DNA of 64,000 nt. Source: Cyathus striatus. Lineage: Eukaryota; Basidiomycota; Agaricomycetes; Agaricales; Nidulariaceae. Where the stretch lies: NCBI GenBank assembly GCA_025738555.1, contig JAOVFP010000008.1:4960001-5024000 (forward strand), given 5' to 3'. The notes under the pieces were generated by a model, which saw nothing but the letters and a program-made list of their open reading frames with translations, was not told the DNA's origin and did not search any database. The translations under genes and the position numbers were made by a program. Below are positions 10,180-23,023 of the stretch, piece after piece; positions within the stretch are counted from its first letter, which is position 1; each line of letters begins with the position of its first letter.

Positions 10180-13132
10180 CTTGCAAACAAATGGGAGGGT
10201 TTAGTAGTATTGGGAGAGCGTGTAAGTATTAAGACCAACAGTAGGTTACTGCGTCAACAGCCCATCAGAAATGTTGACACTATAATAATATTACCAAACC
10301 AGTTCATTGGCGTAATGGGGAGCTGCGTATGAAGACTATCATAATGCCAATTACGGAGAGTTATCTAGATCGGTTTCAGTTGAAATGAAATATGGTATCT
10401 ATTCAAATGTTTGCATGATCATCTGCCCGTTGGTGCCACATATCCTTACAGGATTATTAATATATTATTATGTAGTGTAGTATTTATTTAAGTAGTGTAC
10501 TGTGTACCATCAATACTACTTACATATTGCCTCTGGCTTGTGTGCGTTCTGAGGACAAATATAATGTCGTCCTTAGGCTCGACGTTGCATCGTTGTTTAT
10601 TAATATTTCAACAGTGTTGATGGGATATCAGAGTGACGAAGTTGGCTCTACTACTAGAGAGCACATGTCATTGACTTGGACTGAAACTGTGTACATACAC
10701 CGTATACTCTCCTGCATATTATATTCCGTAGCGGTTGCATACTTATGGCTGCTGTTAGGCATGCAGCCACAACGCATAATATCATTTTATACTGCTTACC
10801 AGAATGATGAGGGCTGGTGAAAAATGCTCAGTGTTATCCAGGTTCAAGTGAAATGTACATGTATTTGATATACATAGTAACGAAGCAAAGCTACTTCGAG
10901 AAAACAGCATGTATCAAGAATAAAGATTAAATAAAAACCGACCTGATTAGACCGCCTACCGGATAAAAAATTAGCTGATGGGCTCAATATTAAACATATG
11001 AAAGAATATCAGAGACTTGAATGGTTCCGTTAGGAATCACCCCATTGTGTAAACACGTCGGGAAGTTTGCAAAAAACAGTTCACATCTTTTAACAAGAAT
11101 CGAAAGGAACTCACAAGACGGCAAATCAACGTTTTCTGCGCACTTTCACATAGACAAAGAAGATAACTTGATCTAAAGGGGGGAAAGAGTCAGAAAATGC
11201 TTGATGCAAGCGTGTAAGGAATTAGAATCAGGGAATACACAAGTTCGTCTCATATCCCTCTAAGAGGGTCGAAGTGAGCTGAGTTTATTGTGGTTTTATC
11301 ATCACGTTGGGAAGCAAAAAGAAACACAAGGAAATATAATCACCTTGTCCGAACTGCAGCGGAAACGGATTAGGAATCGAAAACGAAAATGAAGAAGAAA
11401 AGAGCTATGTAAATTTTTCTGACGGATCGACGGCTGTTAAAATACTTCGCGCGTGAACCTACCCTAAAGTCGTGTCGTGATCCGAGCAGGCTAATAAGTA
11501 GTGATAACAGGTGATAAGTTACAACCCGATGAACCTTGGACTTGAAGTTTCCTTTCATCGTTAAGTTTCTCAGCATTGTTGTTTTAGTAGAATCATGTAC
11601 TAATGAACGAGAACATTGGCGGTTGTTATATGGTCAGAGGTGGATTTAGAATGGATATAAACAAAGGCTCTACTGCAAGTACCACTTTCTTTACCATTTA
11701 CTCGGTCTATGTGGGTTCATGAATGTTTAACGTTATCAATGTTGGATGTAATTATGTATGTAAAAGGAAACTCGAGAAATAGATTCGACAAGATTAGGCA
11801 GGATCTCGCCTATCCAAAAAAGGATCCCCACAATATTTGTGGCACGTGATACAAGCTGAGGTAGTAAGCGATTCCCGATTCCCGAGGAGTCGACGAGGTA
11901 AGTACTGGTAAGTAATACTAGAATATTTCAATTATTGCGCTGTGATCTCGGTCGATTCTTATGGGATGGCAGGTGTGAAGGGAAGGTTACTGTACTGTCA
12001 CAGGAACTCGGTCACATTAGCGTAAATTCTAAATTTCTAACTTTTAAAGACTGTGAATTAGAATAAAATACATGTGCTACATAAAAGACTTTGTATAAAA
12101 CCATTTCCAACTTTAATCGCATTTTTTGAAGTATTCTATGAGATGTTACGAATATTTTTGTCGCGAGACCTCAGAAAGTGGAAAAACCGGGAACCCGGCC
12201 ACCCCTTATTAATAATATCAGGGCTTGTCTAGCAGCCGAACTAAGCTTACCGGACTTACTCGGACTTAACAACTAAATATCATCTTCGTTCCATGAATAA
12301 CAATGATTTCGATGTTTGAAGCGGCAAATTTGTACATTATACTTCAAAAACGGCTGTAAAATATTAACCAATATTTATTTTACTTATAATGATTAACTAC
12401 AGTGCTTGATCCGGCCTGAGGCATCCAATATTTGATATGTTAGGATGAAAAAATGAAAGGTAGAGGTTCTGGATAGATCTACAGTTTCTAAACAAAATAA
12501 AATAGCTAAAATTACGTTAAAACTTGAATAATAATGAAATGATTGTATGTATTTCGCCTTATAATTTTTGTAGCATCTTTCTACCACTTATGAAAGATAC
12601 AAACAGTTCAATGTACACCTTGAAACTGCTTCTTTGTACCACTCTGATGTGTAGATTGGTAAAATAATATAGAAACGAGTAAAAATGAGATTTATGAAGC
12701 AGTCCAAATCAATACAGGGGGATTTAAAATAGATATATAGCATAATTGTATGCTTTGGATGCGCTGCATACGGCTGCAGCATTATCTTCCTTCGAGAGTG
12801 TGGGAATCTGCATCTTAGATTTAGCCATTTTTGGTTGTAGCGGTCAACTAAGTTCTGAATTTCTCGATGTACAAGAGAGTAGCAATCTAAATACTTATAC
12901 ACTATATAGATATTATAGTAATGTACTGTACTGTATCAAAAATTTGCACAAATGGCTGATGTGGAAGCTGGAGGATGAGCTGTGACCGGGTTCCAGGTGT
13001 GACCGAGTTCCTGATAGCCGACAGTATATGGTGCAGTGAAAAAAGAAATAACTCGGGCGGAGCGGATGGACGGGAGTTCGGTGGGAGTGTTTTCCCTGAA
13101 TTGCTTCCCCAAAAACTGCGATCGGGCGCTGC
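10180..13132. other. 3 kb AT-rich stretch without a clear gene
   Basis: No ORF here shows a family motif or plausible exon chain. The longest (10527-10820, +, 97 codons) is hydrophobic in part but unrecognised. I saw no terminal repeats, transposase motifs or tRNA. It may contain relics too decayed to see by eye, or long regulatory sequence for the desaturase downstream. Confidence 0.45.
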
Positions 13133-13141
13133 TTATTTAAA
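13133..13141 (+). promoter_or_regulatory. TATA-like element of the desaturase gene
   Basis: TTATTTAAA lies about 95 nt upstream of the chosen ATG and is followed by a pyrimidine-rich stretch typical of fungal start sites. It supports the start at 13236 rather than an in-frame ATG at 12975. Confidence 0.5.
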
Positions 13142-13235
13142 AACTTTTCCTGCCCTTTCTTTTTCCTCAGGCCTCGTTCGCTGCAATCTTCTGCTCGTCG
13201 TCGTTCCCGGCGAACACAGCGCCGTAGCTTTCCTC

Positions 13236-14780
13236 ATGTCCTCCATTCCCCAGTCAGCTCCTCCCCTCACCACGTCCTCTGCCCCTGGAATGTCTTCAAA
13301 AGGTGAACTCGATGTCACCCCTATTGACCTCGACATCCCCGACAACTATGTCGCCTACACCCTCAAAACCCAGAAGGAACTTCCTCCCGTTTCCTGGCAG
13401 AATTGGCACAAGGAGATCAGCTGGCTCTCCTTCTCCATCCTCACAATAACCCCTCTCATCGGTCTCGTTGGCGCCTTCATTACTCCCCTCCGCTGGCCCA
13501 CTTTCTGGTTCTCTATCTTCTACTACTTTGTCACCGGTCTCGGTATTACCGCCGGCTACCATCGTTTGTGGGCTCATCGCTCATACAACGCTTCCAAGCC
13601 CCTCCAGTACCTGTTGGCTTGTCTCGGCGCTGGAGCAGTTGAAGGTTCCATTAAGTGGTGGAGTCGTGGTCACCGTGCTCATCATAGGTACACCGACACC
13701 GACCTTGATCCCTACAATGCCCACCGTGGCTTTTTCTATTCCCACATTGGCTGGATGCTTTTCAAGCCCCGTCGCAGACCCGGTGTTGCCGATGTGAGCG
13801 ATCTCTCCAAGAATCCTGTTGTCCGTTGGCAACATAGACATTACGTCAAACTCATTCTTTTCATGGGCTTCATCCTTCCGACTATCATTCCATGGCTTCT
13901 TTGGGGCGATGCTCGCGGTGGCTACGTTTATGCAGGTGTCCTGCGTCTTTGCTTCGTCCATCACTCCACCTTTTGCGTTAACTCCCTTGCCCACTGGCTC
14001 GGTGAGACTCCTTTCGATGACAAGCACACTCCTCGCGACCACATTATTACTGCCCTCTGCACCATTGGCGAAGGTTACCACAACTTCCATCATCAGTTCC
14101 CAATGGACTACAGGAACGCTATCAAGTGGTACCAATACGATCCCACCAAGTGGTTCATTTGGACCATGAAGAAGCTCGGTTTTGCCAGTCATCTTAAGGT
14201 CTTCCCTGACAATGAGGTTCGCAAAGGTCAGTTAACAATGCAACTCAAGAAGCTCCGCGCGACACAGGATAACCTTGTCTGGCCTTCGGACAACAATGAT
14301 CTTCCGGTTGTTCCATGGGATGCATGTTAGTACCTCCTTTTACTTCTACTTTTATATTTATTGTTCTTATGACTGCTTCTCTTAGACCAAGAACAAGCTC
14401 AGAAGCGTCCTTTGATTCTTATTTCTGGATTCATTCATGATGTGAGCTCATTCATCGACGAGCATCCAGGAGGAGCCCACCTTGTCGTGAAGATGATCGG
14501 TAAGGACGCTACGACTGCGTTCTTCGGCGGCGTATATGATCATTCGAATGCTGCCCACAACGTGAGTTCCTATAGTTCTATTTTATTTTAAACATATGCT
14601 AACAGTGTTATTTAGTTGCTCGCAATGAAGCGTGTTGGTATACTTGCAGGTGGTGCCCCTCATGGTCTTGAGGATAAGTTGATCCCACCCAGTCAACGGC
14701 TAAAGATCGCACGATACAATGAGCTTGGCTCGGCCTACAGCAGTGCTGCTTACTCTGACGGTGAAGGGATGATGGGCTGA
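13236..14780 (+). CDS. OLE1: Delta-9 acyl-CoA desaturase with cytochrome b5 domain
   Basis: Converts stearoyl- and palmitoyl-CoA to oleoyl- and palmitoleoyl-CoA in the ER membrane. Exons 13236-14325, 14386-14561 and 14616-14780 give 476 residues. The three di-iron histidine boxes are present: HRLWAH, HRAHHR and HNFHH, set among four membrane helices. The C-terminal cytochrome b5 domain shows [14 protein letters not shown], and the second haem ligand is in YDHSNAAHN. Both introns lie in or next to the b5 part. Size and order match yeast Ole1, so identity is secure. An in-frame ATG 261 nt upstream is judged to be 5' UTR because a TATA element lies between the two. Confidence 0.96.
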
Positions 14781-15888
14781 ACTCTCTACTTCAGCACATT
14801 AAATCACTTCTCGTTTTTTTTACGCTGCATGTAAATAAGGTCATGTTTCTGGTCGACCTTGCGTTATATTTATCTACGTATATCCCGGCGTTGCCTTCGA
14901 AACGACAAAGTACTTTAGTTCAGATATTGATTGCGAATGTGGAAGTAGATATGTAGTCAAATGGATGCCGTGAATGAATGAAATATACATTCATATTGTT
15001 TACTTGGTGTGCACTGTTAAAGGAGAACGCGAGAAAATGAAAGTAACAAGGAGAGCTGATCTTGTAGGCAAAGATATCAACTAAATCACCAATAGTAGGT
15101 CGTGTAATTGTGCGCTGCGCGGCAACAAACCGCTTTCATACCATGTACATGTACACTCATTTTGTGTAGCTAACACTAAAAGATATGATGGGATTCTACA
15201 CGAAGGATTAGCATCACATTGCCGTTTTTCTGAGTCATAGCTTAGGTTAATAGCCAGTGGAATGATATGATTTTTCTAAATGTACTCGCGGCCGCTGTAT
15301 GTGATGTACACATTATTGTAGTATTATTGTTGTATGGCGACTGTACGGATAAAGGAAGGCTCACTGCATGCAGGATAAGATGATGCTTGTTAAGTGGATT
15401 TTTATCAGTGCATCAATTACTGAAGATAATTATAAGGATTGAACTGGTTGGAGTTAGTTACATTCATCTTCGAATATCTCCAAGACGGCAGATACCCATA
15501 CCCATAAGTTTAGAATCGAAAGCAGAAAGTTCAAGAGATTCCCGGCTTAGAGAATGCACGGACACAAACTGGCACAGTGCACAGCCATGAATACCTGCCA
15601 AAATTCCGTACGGGGATCTGAATATCGACAACCCCCGACGCAACTAATAAAGATCACCATCGACCGAATGATTCTTGAATAATACCGCCTTCAGTGCACA
15701 ACCACATGCATACATAAGATTACCTAGACCGCAAATTCTTGGACACTCCATTTTCTGAGCTCAAGACAATAGCATGATAAGTAAATGGAAATCTATTTTC
15801 TTGCGTGGTGTGGGTACTAGAGAGTGTGAATGTTAAAGAGAATCCCGTCCAGAAATGGGACATCGTGCGCTGCAGTAAATTACCACCC
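14781..15888. other. Intergenic, convergent 3' ends
   Basis: AT-rich spacer between the desaturase and OSCP. Only short unlinked ORFs are present. No RNA gene or repeat was recognised. Confidence 0.5.
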
Positions 15889-16630
15889 TTAAACAGATTC
15901 TATAAAGTGAGAAAGCATAGTTAGCACATATAAATATTAACGTAGAATCAGCATACGGGTGATAAGGTTATTGAGCTTGGTAACGCGTGATTGCACGCTA
16001 AGATCAATGGTCTTGTCACCAAAGTCAACAATGATGCCACCAAGGACACTTGGGTTGACCTATCCTAAACGTTAGGTAAGCGCAAAAAAGATCTGATTCC
16101 AAATGTACCTTGTTGGTGATTTTGAGAACCTTAGCAGCCTGTGCGGCCTGGGACTGCTTGAGGGTAGACTCGAGGCGGGTGAGGACGTCCTTGGCAAGTG
16201 GGGTAGCAGAGGTAACAACGACGTTAAGTTCGCCACGATGCGCAGCCAGGAGTTCGTTGAAGCCCTCAATGATCTCCTCAGTCTCTCCCAACCTTCCGTT
16301 CTCAGATAGGACGTTGAAGAAGTTCTTGGTGATGTCAGAAACGGGCTGTTTCTTTGCGCCGGAACCCTCGACCTTTCCAAGGAGGGCATCTATGGTCGAC
16401 ACGCGCTCCTTCCCGGGAATGGTGGGGTTAAAGACATACTCGCGGAGCTCTGGGTTGGACTTGAGGGTGGTTGCGACGGCATCAACCTCGCCAGCTACCT
16501 TGTCGATAGCCTGCTTCTTTAAAGCGGCACCGAAAAGAGCCTTAGAATACTTGAGAGCAAGAGCGGAGGCTGCACGGCGGCCAACCCCTGGAGCGACAGA
16601 GAGAGTACGGGCGGCTGAGGAGAGCAACAT
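15889..16630 (-). CDS. ATP5: Mitochondrial ATP synthase subunit OSCP
   Basis: Peripheral stalk subunit linking F1 to the stator of ATP synthase in the inner mitochondrial membrane. Minus-strand exons 16630-16109, 16059-15942 and 15899-15889 give 216 residues, close to yeast Atp5 (212). The N-terminus MLLSSAARTLSVAPGVGRR is a presequence. Family blocks are RRAASALALKYSKALFGAAL and NPSVLGGIIVDFGDKTIDLS. The last intron is only 42 nt, with a clear TGCTAAC branch point, and leaves an 11-nt final exon that restores the usual SV ending. Without it the frame would stop at a nearby TAA after MLILR. Confidence 0.93.
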
Positions 16631-17855
16631 GGTGGACGATGTAGACGACGACAGCAAAACTTCGGTCTGCCTCGGACGCGGCGGGGATTTCCGGACTTAG
16701 CAAATCGTGGGAAATATGTTCTAAAACGCGTGACCGCGTCGATAATGCTTGGTATAAAATTAAATATTATCATTCTCCAAACTCTAACTGCGAGTCTGCG
16801 CGGACGTCAGATGGAATCCTGTCCGTGCTGTGTGTGTGCCAGTTGGTGCCAGTAATAGTTTTTACCTCAAGGCTCATGCAGGCCATTATAAATTTAATTA
16901 TTGTATGTTACCGATTTACCTCTAGTAGGACCCAGGACATGGAGCCTGCGCGCGACCTTTGGCTCGCATGTCCTGGATCCTCTACTCCTCCCCATATTAA
17001 TATTATACGGGTGACTGGACCCACATCCGAGGTATCCATAGGGCCGTAATACACAACTCCAGTTCGTGGGTCGTTGCCGTCATTACAAGGCAATAGTTAG
17101 TCAGGAGTTCCCGAAATATCTCATCAGTGATCACTAGCGCTGCTTAAACAGGGAGTACTATGCGTCACTCACGGCCGCCCAGTACCGTACATGGCTCGTT
17201 TATGCCTGTCACGATATGCACGTTGAACAAATGATTCTTAGGCTGTGCTGGAATGAGTGACGACAGCGTCGAGCACGCATCTGAAGAAGGGAAACAACTG
17301 GAGAAGGAAATAAGCGGGGGTAAGGAAGATAGGCTGCAGTATACACGTGTCGGACTTGGAGAGTATCGCGGATCGGCGGGTGCATCAACTCAAGGGGTTG
17401 CCTTGTTTTGATTTCAGATATGTAAATAAAATATTCGGAATTGTCCACAACCCCATTTTACATTTGTCTTATACACCACTAAGTCTCAAAGTCGCCCCAC
17501 TCTCCTTCATCTTATCCTCCATCTTCTTATGAGCCGCGCCCTCCCCGTGGTCAAAAACGCTGCAGGAACGTTCCCGCAACCTACAGCTTCATCTCACCCT
17601 CTGCCCTTCCTCCCACTAGACGCCTAAACGCTATCCATCAAATACAAGGCCGTAGCCAGGGACAAAGAGAACTGAACATTCCCAACCGCGAAGAAGAACA
17701 ATAAAACCATTGTTCCTTCGGTTTCTGGTACGAGACAATGGACTTTCTCCAATTAATCTATTCACTTGGCTAATTCGGGTCGTCTCGTTCTTATTATCTC
17801 CCTCAGAGAGGACCCACAACCCGCGTCTCCTCTACTGTTTTCCCAATCTTCCTTC
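16631..17855. other. Divergent intergenic region
   Basis: Promoter region between OSCP (-) and the TRP-like channel (+). It is pyrimidine-rich near 17460-17855, as expected for a fungal 5' UTR. No gene was recognised. Confidence 0.45.
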
Positions 17856-20384
17856 ATGTTCTCCTCTCTCGCCTGGATGCGAGCCTTTGCACTCTTGTTT
17901 CTTACTTTTGCGTCACGTTCTTATGCACGGGAGGAAACTCTTTGTAAGCCCAACAACTTTTATGACGCTGTCCGTGCCAGCCACTAATGCCCTCTTTTAG
18001 TCACTTCATCTGTAACATATTGCAATCCTCCAGAAACACTTCTTATTCAACGCTTCGAGGTTGCGTATTTCGCCAAGAATCAGTCCGTCGCTTTCAATAT
18101 CTCAGCAGCCAGCGTGGTAAGTGTTCCACTTCACTCCACCGTGCCACACCACAGACAGTCTGACACCAATGATGTAGCAACCCAATATCAATGTCACAGC
18201 CAACCTTTTCCTAAATTTTTACGGGATGAATCCTCTGAACATCACCATCGACCTCTGCAATATTTTGGGAGGGGCATTGTGTCCGTTGCCTATGTATAAT
18301 TTTACAGGTGCTGATTCAATATCATTACCTGACTCCCTCGGCATCAATGGCAGAATTCCCGGCGTTGCGTTCAAAATACCAGATTTAGAGGGCTTTGCGC
18401 AGCTCACTCTTACCGAGGTTCACACTGGTGCTGTGAAGGCTTGCGTTCAAGCCACTCTGTCCAACGGGTGGACAGCACACCAGCCTGCAGTAGAATGGGC
18501 TACAGCAGGCATTACGCTTGCAGCACTCCTCTCCGCAATCTGGCAATCTGTTTGGCCCGATTCTCTCGCACCATTCCGGTTGCTCGATTTGTTATATCTT
18601 TTCCAGACTATCGCAAGTAGCGCATTTCTAAGTTTAAACTATTCCTCCGTGTACCGCGCATACGCGCTGAACTTCGCTTGGGCCGTTGGATTGATATCTT
18701 CTTCCGACTCTTCCATGCAGGCAGCCATAGACCGTATGCGTCATCGCACAGGTGGAAATCTAGCGGATTCAACTTCAGGATCCGCGGTGGGCTTAGTTAA
18801 CCGCAAGCTTAGTCCTTATAACGCGGGAACCATTAACCTGGCTATCGTCCCTTATGGAGTTATATCTCGTGCTACTCCTTCTAACTTGCTAGATACATTT
18901 CTAAACTTGGATATCCCCGTTGTGGCAAAGCTTCAAAGCCTAGCACGCCGTGCTACATCTTCCGTCGATCAAAGTGAAGTTCAGACGGTCACCAATAGCT
19001 CTTCGAACATATTACAAGCTGGTGTCCCTATCTACACGAACTCCGTTCATGTTGCTACTGCGAATGCGTTCATGACAGCGTTCCTAGTTGCACTGATCAT
19101 GTTCGCTATTGCCTTAGGTGTTTTCATTATAGGTTATGGTGTCTCTTTCGCTATTGAACGATCCCGTCGAAGGAAAGGGTATTCTACTCCTGCCTTTGAC
19201 TATCCATCATTCATGCGCGCATGGGTCCTCCGCTTGGTATGTGTTACTGGTTTATGTAGTTAATTGCGTCTCATATCTTCCGATAGGCTTTTGCAACATT
19301 CTCCCCGCTCCTTATCTTTATTCTTTACCAATGGACTTTGAAGGACTCTTGGCTTTCTGTCTTACTTTCCGTGATAACGTTCCTTGCTCTTTTGGCCGCC
19401 ATATTTTATTCCAGTTTCCTCACTTCCCGAGTCGCGGTACGATCATCTCATGATGAGTTGTACTCTCCTTCTTACCCCCACATGGCTTCATACGGGCCCC
19501 TTTACTCCCAATACCGTCCGCCGAGATATTTCTTCTTCTTCATTCCTATCATTGCCTCCATGCTCAGAGCAATCTTCATCGCATTTGCAAGGTCTAACGG
19601 TCTAGTGCAAATTATTCTGATTGTCATTGTAGAAATTGCAGTTGTAGCCCTTCACCTGATTCTTCGCCCCCACAAAACTAGAGGAGGGGATGTCTTCTCT
19701 ACATTCTTGGCCATAGTTCGCCTGGTATGCATGGGCCTGATGATTGCTTTCGTTCAGTCCTTGAACTTGAAACCTATACCTCGTGTGGTGATTGGCATCA
19801 TCATTGCAGTCATTTTTTCGGTCGCCATTTTAGTTGTAATCGTTAACCTTATTCTTCATACTGGGATAACACTTATATGGCGCTCGAAGCGGGGACCTTC
19901 TGCTACCTCTTCTCACGGATCCGAGGGCTCGGTGATGGAAAAGGGCGGCAAAGAGAAAGATCTTGCGACGGCGACTTCTTGGGAACACGGTACTTCAAGA
20001 AGGGCGATTAACCCTACTCCTGACCAGAATATACCACTGGATCCTCAGGTTCTGGAGCCGTACCCTATCTCACCTACCGGAACAACGATATCGACGATGG
20101 AACCGCCTAGTGTATACACAAGAAGCTCTGGTTCGATGACTGTGGGCTCCCTTCTTCCCAGAAGGTGGTCCTTTTCGCTTTCGCAACCCACCTCACCTAC
20201 CGGGACATCAACTGCCTCGCATGGTCAGCGTGATTCTCAGAGGACATCTTCGGCATTGCACTCTCCAATGTACAGCGTGGCTGAAGGCGTCGAGGAGAAT
20301 GAGTCTTCAGCAGGTGCTGGCCTCGGGCCACCACAAGGCTCTCAACCTCCAAGTTCATATCAACCTCCATCTCGTATTCAATAG
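17856..20384 (+). CDS. TRP/Flc-like membrane channel protein
   Basis: Exons 17856-17943, 18001-18116, 18178-19236 and 19287-20384 give 786 residues. A signal peptide (MFSSLAWMRAFALLFLTFAS) is followed by a Cys-containing lumenal ML-like domain with N-glycosylation sites (for example NFTG and NISA). A cluster of hydrophobic helices comes next, including the ERSRRRKGY loop and LILRPHKTRGGDVFSTFLAI near the last helices. The C-terminal tail of about 150 residues is cytoplasmic, rich in Ser, Thr and Pro. This order matches fungal TRP-like (Pkd2/Flc) proteins, which act in calcium and FAD or wall homeostasis. Substrate is not deducible. Confidence 0.85.
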
Positions 20385-20794
20385 ATGTTATGAGCATATA
20401 GAGTCAAGCTCCCGCATTCTTAGCACATACCTTACATTCATTTGGACGTTATACATATCCTTTCTCTAATCACGCAACAGCAATGTATCGACTCCATACT
20501 TATTATGTACAATATTGAATTCATTTCTTTGCCAACCTTGGTCGTCAACACTTTGATCCACTTTGATCACAATATGCCATGTACGAAAAAGATGCGTAGG
20601 ATTTGTGTAGAGTCGTGGACTAGTAGTGGCAAGCTTGCTTGATTCAGAGGCATTCGACAAACAGATTCGGTCCGGTCCGGTACTAGTTATGCAACTCACT
20701 GTCTACATAAACAACCTTACCTTGACCTTACCTCGACGTTACCGTGGACTTGCCAAATTTTCTTGCTTCAGGGTATTTCTTTGATCGAACGAAC
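20385..20794. other. Intergenic spacer between tandem genes
   Basis: About 410 bp between the channel gene stop and the J-protein start. No further gene was recognised. Confidence 0.45.
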
Positions 20795-21573
20795 ATGCAC
20801 TTCGCAGTATGTCGACAAACTCCGTGTAGAATAGCACTTGATCTCTATTGTTCTTTTTCTACCTCCCCCCTTCGCTACAATCGAAGACATGCCTCAAGCG
20901 CAACAAGTGCAACTAGAGAAAATAGCTCATATACATTTCCTACGCATAGGAACCCTACACCTCATCAAATATTCCATCTCCCACGAAATGCAACGGAAAA
21001 TGAAATAAAGGCTAGATGTTGGTTTTGCTTTCCAGACCGTTTGACCCCCTTCCTGAAGCTACGGCATAGATTATGAACTTGTCCGCTTATACCATCCCGA
21101 TAAAGCTGGCTCTTCATTGTCTGCAGAGATAGCCCATGCAAGATTTCAATCTATAACAGCCGCATATGACGCACTTCGTGGAAAGACCCCCTTCACATCG
21201 GATGGCTTAGCCACTGCGCAAGGATCATATCAAGACAGAAGTTACCAGACAACAGCTGCATTTAGAGCAGCACAACGTCGAAGGCAGGAGCTTTACTCTA
21301 AAGGCGCTGCAGATGATAGCTGGAAAGATAAAATAATACTGTTTGGAGTTATTTCAGTATGTTCATCGCTAGTGGATCCTTATGTTCGCTGTTAACCTCT
21401 GGTAGACAATATTAATAGTTATTGCACAAACAGCTAATACCAGGCGTGAAGCACTGGCACAAGTGTACGCTAAAAAACGATGTTCTCAAGCATCCAGTCA
21501 AAATAGACTGTGTGATGAAGAACAGTTGGCGCTGTCAGCAAACGACAATGTACACAACAAACGGAATGAATGA
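20795..21573 (+). CDS. Mitochondrial-type J-domain (DnaJ-like) protein with one membrane helix
   Basis: Exons 20795-21017, 21070-21356 and 21406-21573 give 225 residues. The basic, Ser-rich N-terminus looks like a mitochondrial presequence. A J domain follows: TPHQIFHLPRNATENEIKAR, then YYELVRLYHPDKAGS, with the HPD tripeptide formed across the first splice junction. The second intron joins into a hydrophobic helix (KIILFGVISTILIVIAQTAN). J proteins stimulate Hsp70 ATPase activity. The single helix after the J domain suggests anchoring in a mitochondrial membrane. The specific partner is unknown. Confidence 0.85.
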
Positions 21574-23023
21574 TAGGCCTCGAAGAGCGGCGAGGTATAT
21601 ATATAATGCCTTGTCCACAGAACAACTTGAAGATACCAATATTCTACACCAATGTGGTAATCTAGTACCGAACTGTCAAACTGTTATAACTAATGGGAAA
21701 TTTATTTCTTGTAAATCTCTCGACTCTCGAGGGCGTCGATTTCTACCTGTTCCCGGCCTGACACCTCTTTCTCATCGTGTTGGGAAAAAACTAGTGAGCA
21801 ACGTATGGTGGATTTCCAGTCTCAGGCATGCAATGTTTTCTGTTGGTCTTTAGAACTCCGGCGCACATATCCAGACATATCCGCTACTGCTACAGTCTAT
21901 CGTTCGAGGCCACACACTGCAGCGTGTTGTTGATCCTTCGGATTTCCATCATACTCAGTCGTTGCTGTGCTTTCTCGGAGGCATCTTGCTTAGTATCCTT
22001 AGCCAGAGCTTAAAGCGCGCTTGTCTGTAACAAAAATGGGACCTTGTTCTACGGTATAAAATGTGTTTTACGTTGACTGAGATACTAATCACTCGAGCTT
22101 TCTCATCCACTCCACACTGTATCAGTCGCGAATTTCTTCGCTGCTACCGTTATCTTCACCTCTATTGCCACTGTCTACTACAGACAGGGCACTGTCGTCA
22201 ACTCCGTCAGTGGCTTGCTGGCACGTCCAAAATCCCGATCGCCCGGTAAACCAACTGCTGTGGCAATTGCTTACTAAATTAATGGCATACAAAGCTTCAA
22301 TTGAAGTTCAATCCTCCTCAATCGACATTGCACTGCAGTTATCAGTTACCAAGCATGCCCCACGCCAGACAGTTGCTTTTCATGTATCTTTGGAGATATT
22401 TTGTACAATGGAGTATATAGACCAATGGACGATCCTAACTCACAAAAGCATCAGAACCGGAACATCACTGTGACAATACCTGATTCTCCAAGCGGATTAA
22501 CGTGCCTTACAACCACCCACTTTGCCCTAGTCAGTGTAAGTTGCCTATAGTTACTGGTTCTCAATTTAAACTCACAACGATTTGATTTGTAGGCAAAGCT
22601 TGATGATAGGCTCAACATGGCTTGATACTTCGAATATCACTCTGATAATTGTCTGAGCCTCTCGAACGATTTGTTAGATGGTTCTTTTCTGCAAATGCAT
22701 TCGGTTTGGAATTCTATATATTTTTCGACCATACTCTGCTTGGATGACTCTTCAGATTTGTATATTTGGCGCCTTTACTTAGTCGCTTTGTATTGTATTG
22801 CCCGCATTTGGAATCGTTAAATAGTTCACAAAAGCGGTAAGCATGAAAGTGTGGTCATGCTAGTAACACCTCAGACAATAGTGAGTCTACAACGATGTCT
22901 TTGAAAAGTTCCTTTGCATAATTTAGACGACTAAGTGACCGAGATGTAATAACCTACACCACAATGATGTTTGGGGATGCGGAGAACATGTAATAATCGA
23001 GTATTTACATCGTTAGATCAGTG
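21574..23023 (+). other. Unassigned region with possible decayed coding sequence
   Basis: A TATA-like run (about 21594-21605) and a second one (22052-22057) suggest former or real promoters. Near 21853-22029 one frame reads NSGAHIQTYPLLLQSIVRGH and ends in a hydrophobic helix. Near 22130-22620 one frame reads FFAATVIFTSIATV (signal-peptide-like), and further on NITVTIPDSPSGLTCLTTTH, which resembles small secreted proteins of mushrooms. No intact start or exon chain joins these pieces. They may be pseudogenes or genes whose introns I could not resolve. Confidence 0.25.

Noticed and set aside
10527..10820. 97-codon ORF on the plus strand
   Set aside because: It has no recognisable motif and no partner exons, and lies in AT-rich DNA where chance ORFs are expected.
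12975..13235. Upstream in-frame extension of the desaturase
   Set aside because: A TATA-like element and pyrimidine-rich leader lie between this ATG and the conserved start, so it is more likely promoter and 5' UTR.
13296..14192. Overlapping ORFs on both strands at the desaturase locus
   Set aside because: All overlap the well-supported desaturase exon and show no motifs.
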